Origin: UBA1100 sp964533265
Lineage (GTDB): Bacteria > Verrucomicrobiota > Verrucomicrobiia > Limisphaerales > UBA1100
DNA: 25,345 bases
Assembly: GCA_964533265.1 (NCBI GenBank)
Contig: CAZHJW010000015.1
Span: 1 to 25,345 of the forward strand
Direction of reading: 5' to 3'
The position numbers and the translations under genes were made by a program. Positions 1 through 6,670 of the stretch are shown here, piece after piece. How positions within the stretch are numbered: position 1 is the stretch's first letter; the number at the start of each line of letters is the position of its first letter. The notes below the pieces were generated by a model, which was not told where the DNA came from, searched no databases, and saw nothing but the letters and a program-made list of their open reading frames with translations.

Positions 1-288
1 AATCCGAAACATTTCCCAAGGATCCTCCAAAGTGTTGAAGTGATCCTTACGGTCGCCGAGTTTCTGAACCGTTTTCAGTAGGCCCCAACCATTTAATTCT
101 TTAAGACTATTACTAACGTTAGACCGTGCCACCGACAGAGTCAGTCTGATTTCATCGGCATTAAGCGGCTCAGGCCAGATATAAAGTAAGGCATGTATTT
201 GAGCGACCGTACGGTTGATGCCCCACCGCGTACCCATTTCGCCCCAATGAAGGATAAATTTCTGTTGAACTGGAGTTATACCTAACAT
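1..288 (-). CDS. GbsR/MarR-family transcriptional regulator (N-terminal part, cut by window edge)
   Basis: The reading frame is open from an ATG at 286-288 (minus) to the left edge, giving 96 codons with no stop. The protein begins MLGITPVQQKFILHWGEMG and continues with a winged-helix segment (TVAQIHALLYIWPEPLNADE, then SVARSNVSNSLKELNGWGL) and the turn KLGDRKDHFNTLEDPWEMF. This order (WGxxGxxWG, a MarR-like helix-turn-helix, then GDRKDHF) is what I recall for GbsR/MarR-family DNA-binding regulators, the group that includes the choline-sensing repressor GbsR of Bacillus. The C-terminal part lies outside the window, so the ligand cannot be guessed. The gene is divergent from gcvP across a 174-bp spacer containing a palindrome next to this start, which suggests autoregulation and possibly control of gcvP. 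Family assignment is fairly sure; the regulated pathway is unknown. Confidence 0.85.
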   Translation of the reverse strand, partial: MLGITPVQQKFILHWGEMGTRWGINRTVAQIHALLYIWPEPLNADEIRLTLSVARSNVSNSLKELNGWGLLKTVQKLGDRKDHFNTLEDPWEMFRI

Positions 289-296
289 TTCTTTAT

Positions 297-314
297 ATTC
301 TGTTTATACAGAAT
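297..314. promoter_or_regulatory. Inverted repeat ATTCTG-N6-CAGAAT, candidate operator of the GbsR-like regulator
   Basis: Perfect 6-bp arms lie at 297-302 and 309-314 around TTTATA, starting 9 bp upstream of the regulator's ATG. A second set of arms, GTTTA (302-306) and TAAAC (314-318), overlaps it. MarR-type dimers bind palindromes of about this size. The right arm overlaps the -10 of a candidate promoter for the regulator, which would fit autorepression. Binding is inferred only from position and symmetry. Confidence 0.4.
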
Positions 315-338
315 AAACTGTAATTACTGATATAGCAA
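310..338 (-). promoter_or_regulatory. Candidate sigma-70 promoter for the GbsR-like gene
   Basis: On the minus strand a -35-like TTGCTA (333-338) and a -10-like TATTCT (310-315) are separated by 17 bp; each matches consensus at 4 of 6 bases. Transcription would start near 303, leaving a leader of about 15 nt. The -10 overlaps the palindrome at 297-314. The matches are weak and the site is AT-rich, so this is tentative. Confidence 0.3.
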
Positions 339-410
339 GGTTTTTTTATTAATTAGGTCAGCGCAAAGTTTCAGACAATGCTCACAACCTTTGAATAACA
401 TTTCTCGCCA

Positions 411-440
411 TTGCAACAACTCCGCCTTGTCCGGTAAAAC
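411..440 (+). promoter_or_regulatory. Weak candidate promoter for gcvP
   Basis: TTGCAA (411-416) and TAAAAC (435-440) are spaced 18 bp apart and each matches consensus at 4 of 6 bases. A start near 447 would leave only about 16 nt of leader before the gcvP ATG. I saw no conserved glycine-riboswitch elements between 289 and 462. Low confidence. Confidence 0.2.
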
Positions 441-462
441 ATCCCTTGTCTAGCGTCACCGA

Positions 463-3375
463 ATGTTGGTGCGCGAAAAAAAGCAGGAAACCGCTGAAAA
501 TACCGTGGCCGAAACCAAGACTCCTCCACCCCACCCTGATCACTTTGCCAACCGGCACATTGGCCCTGACGCCGATGAAGCCCGGGCAATGTTGAAGACG
601 ATTGGATTCGATTCGATGGATAATTTTATGGGAGCGGTGGTGCCCGACTCCATCCGCAGCTCTCAACCCCTGACACTCCCTGAGGCGTTGTCCGAGCACG
701 CAGCATTAAGTCGCTTGAGGAAAATCATATCCGAAAACAAACCTCATCGTAGTTACCTTGGTATGGGCTTTTCCGATTGCATCGTGCCCCCGGTCATCCA
801 ACGTAATTTGTTAGAGAACCCCGGCTGGTACACTCAGTACACCCCCTATCAAGCCGAAATTTCCCAAGGGCGACTGGAGAGCCTGCTTAACTTTCAAACC
901 ATGGTATGCGACCTTACCGGATTGGAAATCTCAAATGCATCGCTGTTGGACGAAGCCACAGCTTGTGCTGAAGCCATGACCATGTGCCATGCGGTTAAGG
1001 GCAAAGGCAACCGCAATGTTTTTTTAGCAGCAGACGATTGTCACCCCCAAAATCTTGAACTATTACAAACTCGCGCCAAACCGCTGGGCATCGAAGTACG
1101 ATCCATCTCAACCAACGAACTAGTCTTTGATGCGAATGTCTTTGGGGTGCTCCTGCAGTACCCAAGCACTGAGGGTGCAGCACCCAATTATTCTGATCGT
1201 ATTGCCAAGGCACATGAAGCAGGAGTCATGGTCGTACTTGTCACTGATCTATTGGCCCTCACTTTACTAAAAGCACCCGGTGAACTGGGTGCGGATGTTG
1301 CCGTGGGCAGCTCTCAACGTTTTGGGGTGCCGCTGGGTTACGGTGGCCCCCACGCAGCTTTTTTTGCCACCCGAGATGTCTATAAACGGCAAATACCGGG
1401 ACGCATTGTTGGCATATCCAAGGATTCACGCGGAAGACCGGCTTTTCGTCTTTCACTGCAAACACGTGAGCAACACATACGCCGCGATAAAGCCACGAGT
1501 AATATATGCACCGCACAAGCACTCCTAGCCAACATAGCCGCAATGTACGCGTGTTATCACGGACCCAGTGGACTGCGTAAAATTGCCGAGCGAGTACACG
1601 GTCTGACACGCTTTCTGGCAGCAGGTATTACTCGGCTGGGGCACACATTGAAACACCAGGCTTATTTCGACACGTTAGCTGTTTCTCACGCCTCTCAAAA
1701 CGCAGCTGATCTGGCAGATATTGCCGCAGCCTACCGAATCAATCTGCGTGTACTTGATAAAAATACCATCGGCATTGCACTGGATGAACCGACCACAAAG
1801 GAAGACATCACCGAATTATTACAGATTTTCAATGAAGGCCGTGACATCCCGTTTGCACTGGATGAACTAACAACCACGGAAGTCATCCCCGAGAGTCTCC
1901 AGCGTACCAGCGAATTTCTCACGCACGAAGTATTTCACAAGCATCGTTCAGAAACGGAGTTATTGCGCTACCTTAAACGACTCGAAACCCGCGATCTTTC
2001 TTTGGTACACAGCATGATCCCTTTGGGTTCCTGTACCATGAAGCTCAATTCGGCAGCAGAGATGCAACCAATCTCATGGCCTGAATTCAATAGCGTGCAT
2101 CCTTTTGTCCCCCTGCAACAAACACGAGGATACCAAAGAATGTTTTCTGATCTAGAAAATTGGCTAGCTGAGATTACAGGTTTTGCCAGTGTTTCACTCC
2201 AACCCAACGCCGGTTCACAGGGTGAATATGCAGGCTTATTAGCCATCCGGGCTTACCACGAAAGCAGGAATGAAGCACACCGTAAAATATGCCTCATACC
2301 GACCAGCGCACACGGAACCAATCCTGCCAGTGCGGTACTCGCGGGCATGCAGGTGGTTCCGGTAAAATGCAGTGAAGCGGGCGATATTGACCTGGAAGAC
2401 TTACGTTCCAAGGCCGGTGACCACGCCAATGATTTGGCTGCGATGATGATCACCTACCCCTCTACGCATGGTGTATTTGAGGAAAGCATTCAGGAAATCT
2501 GCGAAGTGGTGCATTCGACCGGAGGACAGGTCTACCTTGATGGTGCAAATCTCAACGCAATGGTAGGTGTCGCGCAACCGGGCAAACTAGGCGCAGATGT
2601 ATGCCATATCAATCTCCACAAAACCTTTTGCATTCCACACGGTGGGGGAGGTCCGGGCATGGGGCCAATTGGAGTTGCCGAACATTTGGTGGATTTTCTT
2701 CCGGCACATCCAGTGGTCAATCTAGGGGGAGAAGATCCGATCGGGGCAGTGAGCGGGGCTCCATGGGGTAGTGCCAGTATCCTGCCCATCTCATGGATGT
2801 ACATCGCCATGATGGGAGCCAACGGACTAAGGGCCGCAACTGAGCATGCGATCCTCAATGCCAACTACATCGCTACGCGCCTCGAGCCACACTATCCGGT
2901 TTTATATAAAGGAACCAACGGACGCGTGGCTCATGAGTGCATACTCGATCTGCGGCAATTCAAAACAGTCACAGTGGAGGACGTAGCAAAGCGGTTGATG
3001 GATTTTGGGTTTCACGCCCCAACCATCTCATGGCCGGTTGCAGGCACCATGATGGTGGAGCCAACTGAAAGCGAATCGAAGGAGGAATTAGACCGCTTCT
3101 GTTCAGCAATGATAATTATTCGCTCTGAGATCGAAGCCGTTGAAACCGGCAAAGTGGATGCAGAAAACAACCTGCTAAAGAATTCACCACACACCACAGA
3201 CATGATTGGTGCCAATGAATGGCCACACGATTATGAACGTGAAGCAGCGGCTTTCCCGGCCCCGTGGTTGCGAGACTATAAGTTCTGGCCTGCAGTAGGC
3301 CGTATTGACAACGTCTGGGGTGATCGCAACCTCGTCTGCAGCTGCGCAGGGATGGATTCATTCTCAGAGGAATAA
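463..3375 (+). CDS. gcvP: Glycine dehydrogenase (decarboxylating), P protein of the glycine cleavage system
   Basis: This pyridoxal-phosphate enzyme decarboxylates glycine and passes the aminomethyl group to the lipoyl arm of H protein (GcvH) in the cytoplasm. The 970 residues match the single-chain GcvP form, in which two homologous halves are fused. The N-terminal half opens with the family signature FANRHIGPD (residues 28-36). The C-terminal half carries the PLP lysine K720 in the motif NLHKTF, followed by the glycine-rich stretch HGGGGPGMGPIG. An in-frame TAG at 451-453 leaves ATG 463 as the only upstream start; no clear Shine-Dalgarno precedes it. gcvT and gcvH are not in the window, so the gene stands apart from its partners. 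It is divergent from a GbsR-like regulator and converges on rpoD. No frameshift or missing motif is seen. Confidence 0.98.
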   Translation: MLVREKKQETAENTVAETKTPPPHPDHFANRHIGPDADEARAMLKTIGFDSMDNFMGAVVPDSIRSSQPLTLPEALSEHAALSRLRKIISENKPHRSYLGMGFSDCIVPPVIQRNLLENPGWYTQYTPYQAEISQGRLESLLNFQTMVCDLTGLEISNASLLDEATACAEAMTMCHAVKGKGNRNVFLAADDCHPQNLELLQTRAKPLGIEVRSISTNELVFDANVFGVLLQYPSTEGAAPNYSDRIAKAHEAGVMVVLVTDLLALTLLKAPGELGADVAVGSSQRFGVPLGYGGPHAAFFATRDVYKRQIPGRIVGISKDSRGRPAFRLSLQTREQHIRRDKATSNICTAQALLANIAAMYACYHGPSGLRKIAERVHGLTRFLAAGITRLGHTLKHQAYFDTLAVSHASQNAADLADIAAAYRINLRVLDKNTIGIALDEPTTKEDITELLQIFNEGRDIPFALDELTTTEVIPESLQRTSEFLTHEVFHKHRSETELLRYLKRLETRDLSLVHSMIPLGSCTMKLNSAAEMQPISWPEFNSVHPFVPLQQTRGYQRMFSDLENWLAEITGFASVSLQPNAGSQGEYAGLLAIRAYHESRNEAHRKICLIPTSAHGTNPASAVLAGMQVVPVKCSEAGDIDLEDLRSKAGDHANDLAAMMITYPSTHGVFEESIQEICEVVHSTGGQVYLDGANLNAMVGVAQPGKLGADVCHINLHKTFCIPHGGGGPGMGPIGVAEHLVDFLPAHPVVNLGGEDPIGAVSGAPWGSASILPISWMYIAMMGANGLRAATEHAILNANYIATRLEPHYPVLYKGTNGRVAHECILDLRQFKTVTVEDVAKRLMDFGFHAPTISWPVAGTMMVEPTESESKEELDRFCSAMIIIRSEIEAVETGKVDAENNLLKNSPHTTDMIGANEWPHDYEREAAAFPAPWLRDYKFWPAVGRIDNVWGDRNLVCSCAGMDSFSEE

Positions 3376-3388
3376 TCAAACAAATAAT

Positions 3389-3415
3389 AAGGACGGTGGA
3401 TCCGCCGCCCTTTTT
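3389..3415. terminator. Intrinsic terminator between convergent gcvP and rpoD
   Basis: A hairpin with arms AAGGACGGTG (3389-3398) and CGCCGCCCTT (3403-3412), loop GATC and one A-C mismatch, is followed by a run of T on the plus strand (3411-3415). It begins 13 bp after the gcvP stop. Read from the minus strand the same stem is followed by TTATTATTTG, so it may also help end rpoD transcription, less efficiently. Confidence 0.75.
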
Positions 3416-3435
3416 GGTTCGTTTTGGCTCTAGAC

Positions 3436-5319
3436 TTAATTATTGGCGGCAAGGTATTCGATAGCCTCACTGTCCAAAAAGCCCTGCAACTGGCGAAGGC
3501 GGGTGGGGTGACGCATCTTGCGTAATGCCTTGGCTTCGATCTGACGAATACGCTCGCGTGTCACCTTAAACTGCTTCCCGACCTCCTCAAGAGTACGACT
3601 ATACCCATCGGTGAGACCAAAGCGCAATTCAAGCACCTTACGCTCGCGCTCAGTCAGCGAAGTCAAAACATCCCCCAGCTTGTCCTTGAGCAGTGAGTAA
3701 CTGGTCATATCACTAGGATTCTCAGCACTCTTATCCTCAATAAAGTCACCGAAGTTCGTATCGTCACTATCACCCACTGGACTTTGAAGAGAGATCGGTT
3801 GTTGAGCCATCTTCATGATGGCGCGCACACGTTCAACAGGCAACTGCATCTCATCAGCGATTTCCTCAGGCGTCGCTTCGCGACCGAAATCCTGCACAAG
3901 CTGCTTTTGTACACGCATGAGCTTATTGATCGTCTCAATCATGTGCACCGGGATACGGATGGTCCGGGCCTGATCGGCGATGGACCGAGTAATAGCCTGC
4001 CGAATCCACCACGTGGCATAGGTGGAAAATTTATAGCCTCGGCGATACTCAAATTTTTCTACTGCCTTCATAAGACCCATGTTCCCTTCTTGAATGAGAT
4101 CAAGGAAAGACAAACCGCGGTTGGTATATTTTTTGGCAATCGAAATGACTAGTCTAAGATTCGCCTCAACCATCTCGGTTTTGGCCTGATGTGCTTTTTT
4201 ACCGAAATGCTGCAGCTGCCGAAATGATTCCACATACTCTTCAGAGGGCATACGCGTGAATATTTCTAAGGCCTTTAGTTTCCGACCTTCTCCATCTATG
4301 ATTTGCTTATTAGCATTGGTTTTGCGCCCCTTTGAAGCCTTTTCAATTGCTTCGATACTAACCGCCACTTTTTCGCTCACATTCTCAGCTACAACCGACA
4401 TCTCTTCTATAACCTTCTGCTTATAGAAAAACTTGGGGAATGACTTTTGCAACTTAGTGTCGTTTTGAGAAAAGGCCTTCTCTGCACGTGTTTTGGCGGC
4501 CTGATTCTTAGCCTTGAGGCGTGACATATACTTTTCGTCGACCTTGTGGTCTGCTGCCCGCACGTCTTTTACCAATCGCCTCAATACCTTGAGATGTTGT
4601 TCCCGGCTATCGATCTTCTTGTCGACGATCACACGGTCAAAGCGTTCCTTGGGCGGTTCGGATATCAGTTTCTCTGCTAGAGCAGTGTGTTCCTTGCCCG
4701 TGAAACCAAAGGAATATATAATGCGCTTAACTTCGTTCTCTGCATTCTCAATACGCTTAGAGATTTCCACTTCCTGTTCACGTGTCAGCAAAGGGACTTG
4801 CCCCATCTGTTTGAGATACATGCGAACTGGATCATCAAGAATATCAAGTTTGGTCTTCTCTTCCTTGGCTTTGTCGTCTTCTCCCTGACGAATGGGGGAC
4901 ACATTATCCACCTCCGCTTGATCCACCACGGAGATTTCGAGCTGCTCGAATTGGGCTGCAACAGTGTCTTTATCTGCAGCAGTAACCTTATCCTTCGGCA
5001 AATGCTCTGATACGTCATCATGCGTAAGGTAACCCTGCTCTTGGGCAAGAAGAACCAACTCCTTGATCTTGCTGGTTAGATCAAAACCGCCTTCGGTTTT
5101 GACTTCTTCGATCTGAAACTCTTTTTTGGCCAGCTTAGTCTTATTGCGAGTAATTTGTGCCCGCGTCAGTTTTTTCTTTTTCGCCGCCTTTTTCGGAGCT
5201 TTCTTCGCCGCCTTTTTCGGAGCTTTCTTCGCCGCCTTTTTTGCAGACTTTATTTTGGCAATCTTTTTGGGAGTAACCTTCTTTTTTGAAACAGTCTTTT
5301 TAGCGCTTTTTTTGGCCAT
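3436..5319 (-). CDS. rpoD: RNA polymerase primary sigma factor (sigma-70, RpoD) with lysine-rich N-terminal tail
   Basis: This is the housekeeping sigma factor that directs RNA polymerase to -35/-10 promoters. Of its 627 residues, the first 50 include 25 lysines and no acidic residue, with KKAPKKAA repeats. A region 1.1-like segment follows (about 83-110, SKIKELVLLAQEQGYLTHDD). Region 1.2 begins near 160 (DDPVRMYLKQMGQVPLLTRE). Region 2 spans about 383-450 with the DLIQEGNMGLMKAVEKFEY and YATWWIRQAITRSI motifs, region 3 covers about 455-530, and region 4 about 550-615 with LTERERKVLELRFGL and VTRERIRQIEAKALRKMR. A good ribosome binding site, AAGGTGA at 5323-5329, fixes the ATG start. The complete set of regions and the FGL/RIRQIEAKALRK signatures mark a primary rather than alternative sigma. 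The basic tail is unusual compared with E. coli RpoD. Confidence 0.97.
   Translation of the reverse strand: MAKKSAKKTVSKKKVTPKKIAKIKSAKKAAKKAPKKAAKKAPKKAAKKKKLTRAQITRNKTKLAKKEFQIEEVKTEGGFDLTSKIKELVLLAQEQGYLTHDDVSEHLPKDKVTAADKDTVAAQFEQLEISVVDQAEVDNVSPIRQGEDDKAKEEKTKLDILDDPVRMYLKQMGQVPLLTREQEVEISKRIENAENEVKRIIYSFGFTGKEHTALAEKLISEPPKERFDRVIVDKKIDSREQHLKVLRRLVKDVRAADHKVDEKYMSRLKAKNQAAKTRAEKAFSQNDTKLQKSFPKFFYKQKVIEEMSVVAENVSEKVAVSIEAIEKASKGRKTNANKQIIDGEGRKLKALEIFTRMPSEEYVESFRQLQHFGKKAHQAKTEMVEANLRLVISIAKKYTNRGLSFLDLIQEGNMGLMKAVEKFEYRRGYKFSTYATWWIRQAITRSIADQARTIRIPVHMIETINKLMRVQKQLVQDFGREATPEEIADEMQLPVERVRAIMKMAQQPISLQSPVGDSDDTNFGDFIEDKSAENPSDMTSYSLLKDKLGDVLTSLTERERKVLELRFGLTDGYSRTLEEVGKQFKVTRERIRQIEAKALRKMRHPTRLRQLQGFLDSEAIEYLAANN
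5181..5228. repeat. Two tandem 24-bp repeats within rpoD encoding KKAPKKAA units
   Basis: The 24-base unit beginning tcgccgcctttttcggag (plus strand) occurs at 5181-5204 and again identically at 5205-5228. A degenerate third copy starts at 5229. Each unit encodes eight residues of the lysine/alanine/proline tail of RpoD. Identity at the DNA level suggests recent slippage or duplication, so copy number may vary between strains. Confidence 0.85.
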
Positions 5320-5350
5320 AATTCACCTTTTTACTACAAAAAGGTCGGGG

Positions 5351-5379
5351 AATATGGTGTCGAATTGGTTATTCGTCAA
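5351..5379 (-). promoter_or_regulatory. Candidate sigma-70 promoter of rpoD
   Basis: On the minus strand TTGACG (5374-5379, 5 of 6 to consensus) and CATATT (5351-5356, 4 of 6) are separated by exactly 17 bp. Transcription would start near 5344, leaving a leader of about 25 nt that carries the AAGGTGA ribosome binding site before the rpoD ATG. Confidence 0.45.
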
Positions 5380-5466
5380 GGGATGAACCCAAAATAAATG
5401 AAAAAACCAGTCTTGTTCACATTGTTTTCCATGTCTTATCCCACTTCTATTTTAAGCGAATAAGAC

Positions 5467-5486
5467 TTTGTGAAAAAAATCACAAA
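5467..5486. promoter_or_regulatory. CRP/FNR-family operator-like palindrome (TTTGTGA-N6-TCACAAA) upstream of nuoB
   Basis: Perfect 7-bp arms lie at 5467-5473 and 5480-5486 with a 6-bp spacer of six adenines. The core TGTGA-N6-TCACA is exactly the half-site and spacing recognised by CRP-type members of the CRP/FNR family. Its centre is about 69 bp upstream of the nuoB ATG and about 157 bp from the rpoD ATG. I could not identify a convincing -10 at the -41.5 or -61.5 position relative to it, so whether it activates or represses, and which divergent gene it controls, is open. Confidence 0.5.
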
Positions 5487-5531
5487 TGCCTTGTGCCCTT
5501 TTACCCCCAACCTTAACCTTCTTTGACACTC

Positions 5532-5545
5532 GAAAGGGACCTTTC
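5532..5545 (+). promoter_or_regulatory. nuoB ribosome binding site within a short inverted repeat
   Basis: AAAGGGA (5533-5539) is a reasonable Shine-Dalgarno placed 6 nt before ATG 5546, and it decides that start over the ATG at 5486. It lies inside GAAAG-N4-CTTTC (5532-5545), which could form a small hairpin pairing the ribosome binding site. Such a short stem may be fortuitous. Confidence 0.5.
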
Positions 5546-6073
5546 ATGACCGAAAAAACCGAAATCGGCTATAATTCTAAGGTGGAGGGCGAGGTGATTC
5601 ACACTACTGTGGATGCTGCTGTAAACTGGTTCCGCAAAAACTCTTTATGGCCCATGCCAATGGGGTTGGCATGCTGCGGAATTGAACTGATGGCCTCAGG
5701 GTGTAGCCGGTTCGATATTTCTCGTTTTGGCTCTGAAGTGATGCGGTTCTCCCCCCGGCAATCGGATGTAATGATCGTAGCGGGCACTGTAACCTACAAA
5801 ATGGCCCCTGCGGTGAAGCGCATCTATGATCAAATGACGGAACCCAAGTGGGTCATTGCCATGGGTGCCTGTGCCAGTAGCGGGGGCATGTACCGCAGTT
5901 ACGCAGTCCTGCAGGGGGTTGATCAGATTGTGCCTGTAGATGTATACATTGCCGGATGCCCTCCCCGACCTGAAGCCATCCTTGAAGGATTGATGAAACT
6001 ACAGGGTGAAGTCTCTAGGGAACCGTGGACCCGCAACCATTTCAAGCCGACTGAACTGGCCGAACGTCCCTAA
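5546..6073 (+). CDS. nuoB: NADH-quinone oxidoreductase subunit B (NuoB)
   Basis: NuoB is the peripheral-arm subunit of complex I that carries cluster N2, the last iron-sulfur centre before quinone. The 175-residue protein has the N2 ligands at C43, C44 (GLACCGIE), C109 (MGACAS) and C138 (AGCPPRP). I chose ATG 5546 over the in-frame ATG at 5486 because it follows a ribosome binding site and gives the usual length. The first 20 residues of the longer form (MPCALLPPTL...) would be non-conserved and would overlap the CRP-like site. It is the first gene of the cluster here: no nuoA precedes it, and only 226 bp separate it from the divergent rpoD. The stop is 2 nt before nuoC. Confidence 0.97.
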   Translation: MTEKTEIGYNSKVEGEVIHTTVDAAVNWFRKNSLWPMPMGLACCGIELMASGCSRFDISRFGSEVMRFSPRQSDVMIVAGTVTYKMAPAVKRIYDQMTEPKWVIAMGACASSGGMYRSYAVLQGVDQIVPVDVYIAGCPPRPEAILEGLMKLQGEVSREPWTRNHFKPTELAERP

Positions 6074-6075
6074 TA

Positions 6076-6666
6076 ATGACCACCGCCGCTGATTTTGTAC
6101 CGCAGCTAAAAGAAAAATTCGGGGATTTGCTCTCGGAGCCAACCGAATTTCGCGGTGAAATTACCGTATGTGTAACTGAACCCGAGTTCATCGCAGAGGT
6201 ATGTGCATTTGCGAAGAGTAAACTGGGTTTTGATTATCTCCTCGATATTTCCACGCTGGATCACTATGGCGAGGACCCTCGATTCACAGTAGTTTATGAG
6301 TTGAGCGGTATGGAACACCGTAAGCATCTAAGGTTAAAAACGCATGTTTCTGAGGAAAAGTGCGAATTGCCCTCTGTTACCAACGTATGGCGCACTGCCG
6401 ATTGGCATGAGCGTGAAGCCTTTGATATGATGGGAGTAAGATTCAATGGCCACCCCAACCTCAAGCGAATCCTTATGTGGGAAGGGTACCCATATTTTCC
6501 ATTGCGCAAAGATTTTCCTCTGGAGGGCAAATCCACAGAAGTGCCAGAGGTAGCCAAGACAGGAGTTGCACCTCTCGAAGGCGGTCCTTATGTAACAGTG
6601 GCCAGCAGCAAAGACACTACCCAACGCGAACCGCGCCGCCGTAACCCAGTAGATTGGCAGGATTAA
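6076..6666 (+). CDS. nuoC: NADH-quinone oxidoreductase subunit C (NuoC)
   Basis: NuoC is the 30-kDa hydrophilic subunit of the complex I connecting module, packed against NuoB and NuoD. The 196 residues contain the family signature WHEREAFDMMGVRFNGHPNL, then RILMWEGYPYFPLRKDFPLE near residues 135-155. It is a separate protein here, not fused to NuoD as in E. coli. The start ATG lies 2 nt after the nuoB stop with no evident Shine-Dalgarno, which suggests translational coupling. The basic C-terminal tail (REPRRRNPVDWQD) is common in bacterial NuoC. Confidence 0.96.
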   Translation: MTTAADFVPQLKEKFGDLLSEPTEFRGEITVCVTEPEFIAEVCAFAKSKLGFDYLLDISTLDHYGEDPRFTVVYELSGMEHRKHLRLKTHVSEEKCELPSVTNVWRTADWHEREAFDMMGVRFNGHPNLKRILMWEGYPYFPLRKDFPLEGKSTEVPEVAKTGVAPLEGGPYVTVASSKDTTQREPRRRNPVDWQD

Positions 6667-6670
6667 TTTT

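Noticed and set aside
289..462. Glycine riboswitch upstream of gcvP
   Set aside because: I could not find the paired aptamer stems or conserved purine-rich core. The spacer is short and AT-rich near the regulator end.
2253..2864. Long antisense frames within gcvP (and similar shadows inside the nuo, pyk and rpoD genes)
   Set aside because: They lie wholly inside strongly conserved genes on the other strand, lack recognisable domains and have no start signals.
5126..5386. Plus-strand frame encoding a Phe/Ala-rich hydrophobic peptide opposite the rpoD start
   Set aside because: It is the complement of the lysine/alanine repeat codons of rpoD (AAA/GCC read as TTT/GGC). It has no ribosome binding site and no family resemblance.
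5523..5528. Perfect -35 hexamer TTGACA just before nuoB
   Set aside because: A matching -10 would fall on or after the nuoB ATG, and no TATAAT-like hexamer is there.
5486..5545. Longer nuoB start at ATG 5486
   Set aside because: It has no ribosome binding site, overlaps the CRP-like palindrome and adds non-conserved residues. ATG 5546 has AAAGGGA upstream and gives the normal length.
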